From positions 1 to 7,375 of the forward strand of contig CAZOBN010000147.1 in the NCBI GenBank assembly GCA_964577835.1: a DNA stretch of 7,375 nucleotides, given 5' to 3'. How positions within the stretch are numbered: position 1 is the stretch's first letter; every line of letters begins with the position of its first letter. This DNA is from CAVVYA01 sp964577835 (GTDB lineage: Bacteria; Pseudomonadota; Alphaproteobacteria; SMXQ01). The position numbers and the translations under genes were made by a program. The notes under the pieces were generated by a model, which saw nothing but the letters and a program-made list of their open reading frames with translations, had not been told where the DNA came from and searched no databases. Of the stretch, positions 5,863-7,375 are shown piece after piece.

Positions 5863-6504
5863 TTACTTCGCCTTCGCGGCGCTGGCCAGCCCGTTGCCGT
5901 TGCCGCCGCCCGCCGAGGATTGCGCCGCCGCACTCGCCGTAGCGGCGTTGCCGCCGGCGGTGGTCACTACGGTGGATTTCGCAGGAACGGCCTTTGCTGC
6001 GGCGTTGTTCGCCTTGGCCGCGGTGCCGGCTTTGCCCACCGGCGCAGCGGTGCTGCCGCGCTTGTCCTTTTGAATGGCGATCTGATCGCCGCCCGCGGTG
6101 CTGATCACCGTCACGTTGCTGCCGGCCTTCACGCTGTGGTTGTAGCTGCTGACCGCTTGGCCGAGGTTCTTCTCGGTCACCAGGCCCTGCTCGTGCAACT
6201 GACGATAGACGTTGCCCCAGCCGGTTTTCTGGCGCATGGCCGCAATTTCGTCCCTGGTCAGCAAGGTGCCGGCACTGGCGTCCTTGGGCGAGCCGAGTTG
6301 GGCTTCGTAGATGGCGCTCACGATCTTCCTGTTGCCCTCCGACAAAGCGTCATAGGCACCGGCGCGACTCGTTGTCGGCGTCGTGGCCGTTGGCGCTGTG
6401 GCCGTTGGCGGCGTTGTCGCCGTGTCGGTGGCGGTCTGGGCGAGCGCCGCCCCGGCATGCGCCAAGGCCGCAACCGCGGCAAGAATGACCATTCGATGTT
6501 TCAT
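5863..6504 (-). CDS. Secreted Ala-rich protein of unknown function
   Basis: The 213-residue product begins with a clear Sec signal peptide (MKHRMVILAAVAALAHAGAALA, then Gln23; Ala-x-Ala cleavage after residue 22). A short Thr/Pro/Ala linker (about 24-47) follows, encoded in part by a 15-bp tandem DNA repeat (6383-6395 and 6398-6410 are identical 13-mers). The core at about 50-118 has a 'LSEGNRKI...EAQ...LTRDEIAAMRQKTGWGNVYRQLHEQGLV...KNLGQAVS' pattern that I recognise from unannotated secreted proteins of Bradyrhizobium-like bacteria; I know no function. The C-terminal 70 residues are low-complexity Ala/Gly/Lys/Asn, with two 'TAGG' echoes. It is probably periplasmic or cell-envelope associated. 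The start ATG (6504) is backed by GGAGGGG at 6515-6509. It lies 18 bp after the lipoprotein gene, so both form one operon ending at the terminator at 5759-5794. Confidence 0.85.
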   Translation of the reverse strand: MKHRMVILAAVAALAHAGAALAQTATDTATTPPTATAPTATTPTTSRAGAYDALSEGNRKIVSAIYEAQLGSPKDASAGTLLTRDEIAAMRQKTGWGNVYRQLHEQGLVTEKNLGQAVSSYNHSVKAGSNVTVISTAGGDQIAIQKDKRGSTAAPVGKAGTAAKANNAAAKAVPAKSTVVTTAGGNAATASAAAQSSAGGGNGNGLASAAKAK

Positions 6505-6522
6505 CGCACCCCTCCGTTCGCT

Positions 6523-6942
6523 CTAACGTTTCACAGTCGCACTTTCGACGATCTGCGCGGTCTGCAGAATGATTTCCGTGCTGGTCGCGCCATCCTTGAA
6601 GAAGAAGTCGCCTTTGTTGGTCACGACACGCATGCGCGTGGTGGCCCGCGTCAGCTCCTCCAATTCGATCTCGATCTTCCGGTCGGCGGCAGTGGCGGCG
6701 ATCTCCCAGCCCGCCTCCGTCTTGCCGTCCTGGATGACTTTCATTTCCATGCGGTTCAGCGTTTTCAACGTTGCGACGCGCAGGTTTTTCATCGGCGTCG
6801 TGAACGTCTTGTAGGCGATCCCGCTCATGGTGTGATTGACGCCGGCACTCCCGGCGATGCTGCCCGCGGTCAGCGCGATGGGCGCGCAGCCGAACAGGAC
6901 CATGGCCGTCGCAACGGCCAGCGCAGCTTTGAATTCGCGCAT
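6523..6942 (-). CDS. Small DUF3568-like lipoprotein
   Basis: I place the start at the ATG at 6942 (139 residues) rather than the upstream TTG at 6993. From 6942 the protein opens directly with a lipoprotein signal, MREFKAALAVATAMVLFGC, and there is a GGGGGA at 6956-6951 with an 8-nt spacer; the longer form would put 17 Arg/Ser-rich residues before the signal. Cys19 after Leu-Phe-Gly is the lipidation site. Ala at +2 predicts the outer membrane by Lol sorting, on the periplasmic side. The mature part (TFTTPMKNLRVATLKTLNRMEMKV, a Glu/Lys/Ile-rich strand region, then a GDFFFKDGATSTEII stretch) resembles the alternating helix-strand pattern of DUF3568 lipoproteins; the function of that family is not known. 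It is first in a two-gene operon with the secreted protein 18 bp downstream. Confidence 0.82.
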   Translation of the reverse strand: MREFKAALAVATAMVLFGCAPIALTAGSIAGSAGVNHTMSGIAYKTFTTPMKNLRVATLKTLNRMEMKVIQDGKTEAGWEIAATAADRKIEIELEELTRATTRMRVVTNKGDFFFKDGATSTEIILQTAQIVESATVKR

Positions 6943-7133
6943 TCCCCGTATCCCCCGTCGTGGAGAGCATGAGTCTGCTCTCCGTTGGGACAAAAAACCC
7001 TTAAGCCGGCGCTGCGACTAGTGACATTTCTTGGACAGGTTAACGACTTAGAACTTCTGCGGCGCAAGGCTCGCCGGCGCCTATCACGCGCTGGTTAATC
7101 GCGGCATTCGGTTCAAATGCCGAGCCAACGCCA
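6943..7133. other. Gene-free leader region upstream of the lipoprotein gene
   Basis: No coding region is convincing here. It must hold the promoter of the minus-strand lipoprotein unit, but I found no -35/-10 pair I would defend. The clearest structure is the hairpin at 6962-6983. The stretch at 6991-7060 is more A/T-rich than its surroundings, which would suit a promoter. A short 6-bp stem (GGCATT 7103-7108 with AATGCC 7116-7121) looks incidental. Confidence 0.5.
6962..6983 (-). promoter_or_regulatory. Perfect 8-bp hairpin in the lipoprotein leader
   Basis: GGAGAGCA (6962-6969) pairs perfectly with TGCTCTCC (6976-6983) around a 6-nt loop. On the minus-strand transcript it lies 5 nt upstream of the GGGGGA ribosome-binding site (6956-6951) of the lipoprotein gene, so it would fold within the 5' leader or serve as a DNA-binding dyad. 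No T-run follows on either strand, so it is not an intrinsic terminator. Confidence 0.45.
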
Positions 7134-7244
7134 ATGTGCTATCGCAGCGCGTCACACCCCGACATCCGCTGTGTGGTGGTGGTCGACGAGGATATCGATC
7201 CGACCGTCGACATCGAGACCGTCGCCAAATGCCGGAGCACGCCG
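7134..7244 (+). pseudogene. Remnant of a second UbiD-family gene with a 48-bp internal deletion
   Basis: Translated from 7134, the fragment reads CYRSASHPDIRCVVVVDEDIDPT-VDIETVAKCRSTP. The intact UbiD protein has VVVVDEDIDPT, 16 further residues, then IDIETVAKCWSTP. At DNA level 7167-7205 matches 5284-5322 at 36 of 39 bases, and 7206-7244 matches 5371-5409 at 34 of 39. The 48 bp between those blocks are missing, and the join sits on TCGATCCGACC (7195-7205), which occurs twice in the intact gene at 5312-5322 and 5360-5370. The HPDIRC lead-in differs from the intact gene (ARNGRY) but suits the family, so this looks like a relic of a close paralogue rather than a straight copy. Less than a tenth of a UbiD gene remains; there is no plausible start or C-terminus. 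Confidence 0.72.
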
Positions 7245-7375
7245 TGCGGCCTTGGGCCGGCCCGATCGGTTCCTGCTTATTCTTCAAGATCGGCGAAGGC
7301 TGTATTCGTAAATCTCGAATTAGGGCGTGTCGTCATTTAGGGGATTCGCAAATCGGTTAAAGCATGATTCATGGG
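7245..7375. other. Non-coding tail after the UbiD remnant
   Basis: I see no supportable gene in these 131 bases. Weak UbiD-like similarity may continue in the same frame (a 'SAKAVFVN' stretch near 7290-7313 against NSRAVFYAV in the intact protein), but I would not rely on it. From about 7321 the base composition becomes more A/T-rich and the sequence (TAGGGCGTGTCGTC and onward) has the look of an insertion-sequence end running off the window edge; this is unproven. Confidence 0.3.

Noticed and set aside
5611..6972. A 453-codon plus-strand frame through the palindromic element and the two exported-protein genes
   Set aside because: It crosses a non-coding repeat and a terminator, and lies opposite two genes with signal peptides and good ribosome-binding sites.
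6943..6993. N-terminal extension of the lipoprotein to the TTG at 6993
   Set aside because: It would bury the lipoprotein signal behind 17 Arg/Ser-rich residues and run through the leader hairpin; the ATG at 6942 has a better ribosome-binding site.
7103..7133. A GGTTCAAATGCC...CCA stretch reminiscent of a tRNA T-arm and 3' end
   Set aside because: The T-stem does not pair in the correct register, no complementary acceptor strand lies upstream, and no anticodon arm is visible.

Overview
The window is GC-rich DNA with alphaproteobacterial character: strong G/C third positions, long antisense shadow frames, and intergenic palindromes of the CCTCCCCC...GGGGGAGG type that are common in Rhizobiales and Rhodospirillales genomes. 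I cannot name the genus. It looks like a chromosomal catabolic region rather than phage or plasmid backbone.

Layout. The left edge (1-83) holds the last 26 codons of a gene that resembles an amidohydrolase-2 family enzyme. It is followed on the same strand by an ABC importer ATPase with a TOBE-type C-terminal domain (138-1229), a phthalate-dioxygenase-like Rieske oxygenase alpha subunit (1346-2629), a Gfo/Idh/MocA NAD(P)-dependent dehydrogenase of the dihydroxyphthalate dihydrodiol dehydrogenase type (2659-3876), and a UbiD-family prenylated-FMN decarboxylase (4141-5598). Together these suggest uptake of an aromatic carboxylate, ring cis-dihydroxylation, rearomatisation to a diol, and loss of CO2. 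The substrate is not known. No reductase partner for the oxygenase, no prenyl-FMN synthase (UbiX), and no permease or binding protein for the ATPase lies inside the window.

Right of position 5598 the character changes. A 159-bp palindromic, MITE-like element (5595-5753) sits on the end of the UbiD gene and supplies its stop codon. A relative of this repeat, partly tandem-duplicated, lies just upstream of the UbiD gene (3898-4045), so the gene is bracketed by two similar elements in the same orientation. Next comes a convergent two-gene unit on the minus strand: a small DUF3568-like lipoprotein (6523-6942), then a secreted Ala-rich protein of unknown function (5863-6504), ending in a clear intrinsic terminator (5759-5794).

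The last 430 bases contain no intact gene. They do contain a decayed piece of a second UbiD gene (about 7134-7244). It matches the intact gene at 70 of 78 bases on either side of a precise 48-bp deletion, and the deletion falls between two 11-bp direct repeats that are still present in the intact gene. The most interesting material is therefore the UbiD decarboxylase (phthalate-like pathway setting, unusual Gln in the metal/cofactor loop), its flanking repeats, and the UbiD relic nearby.
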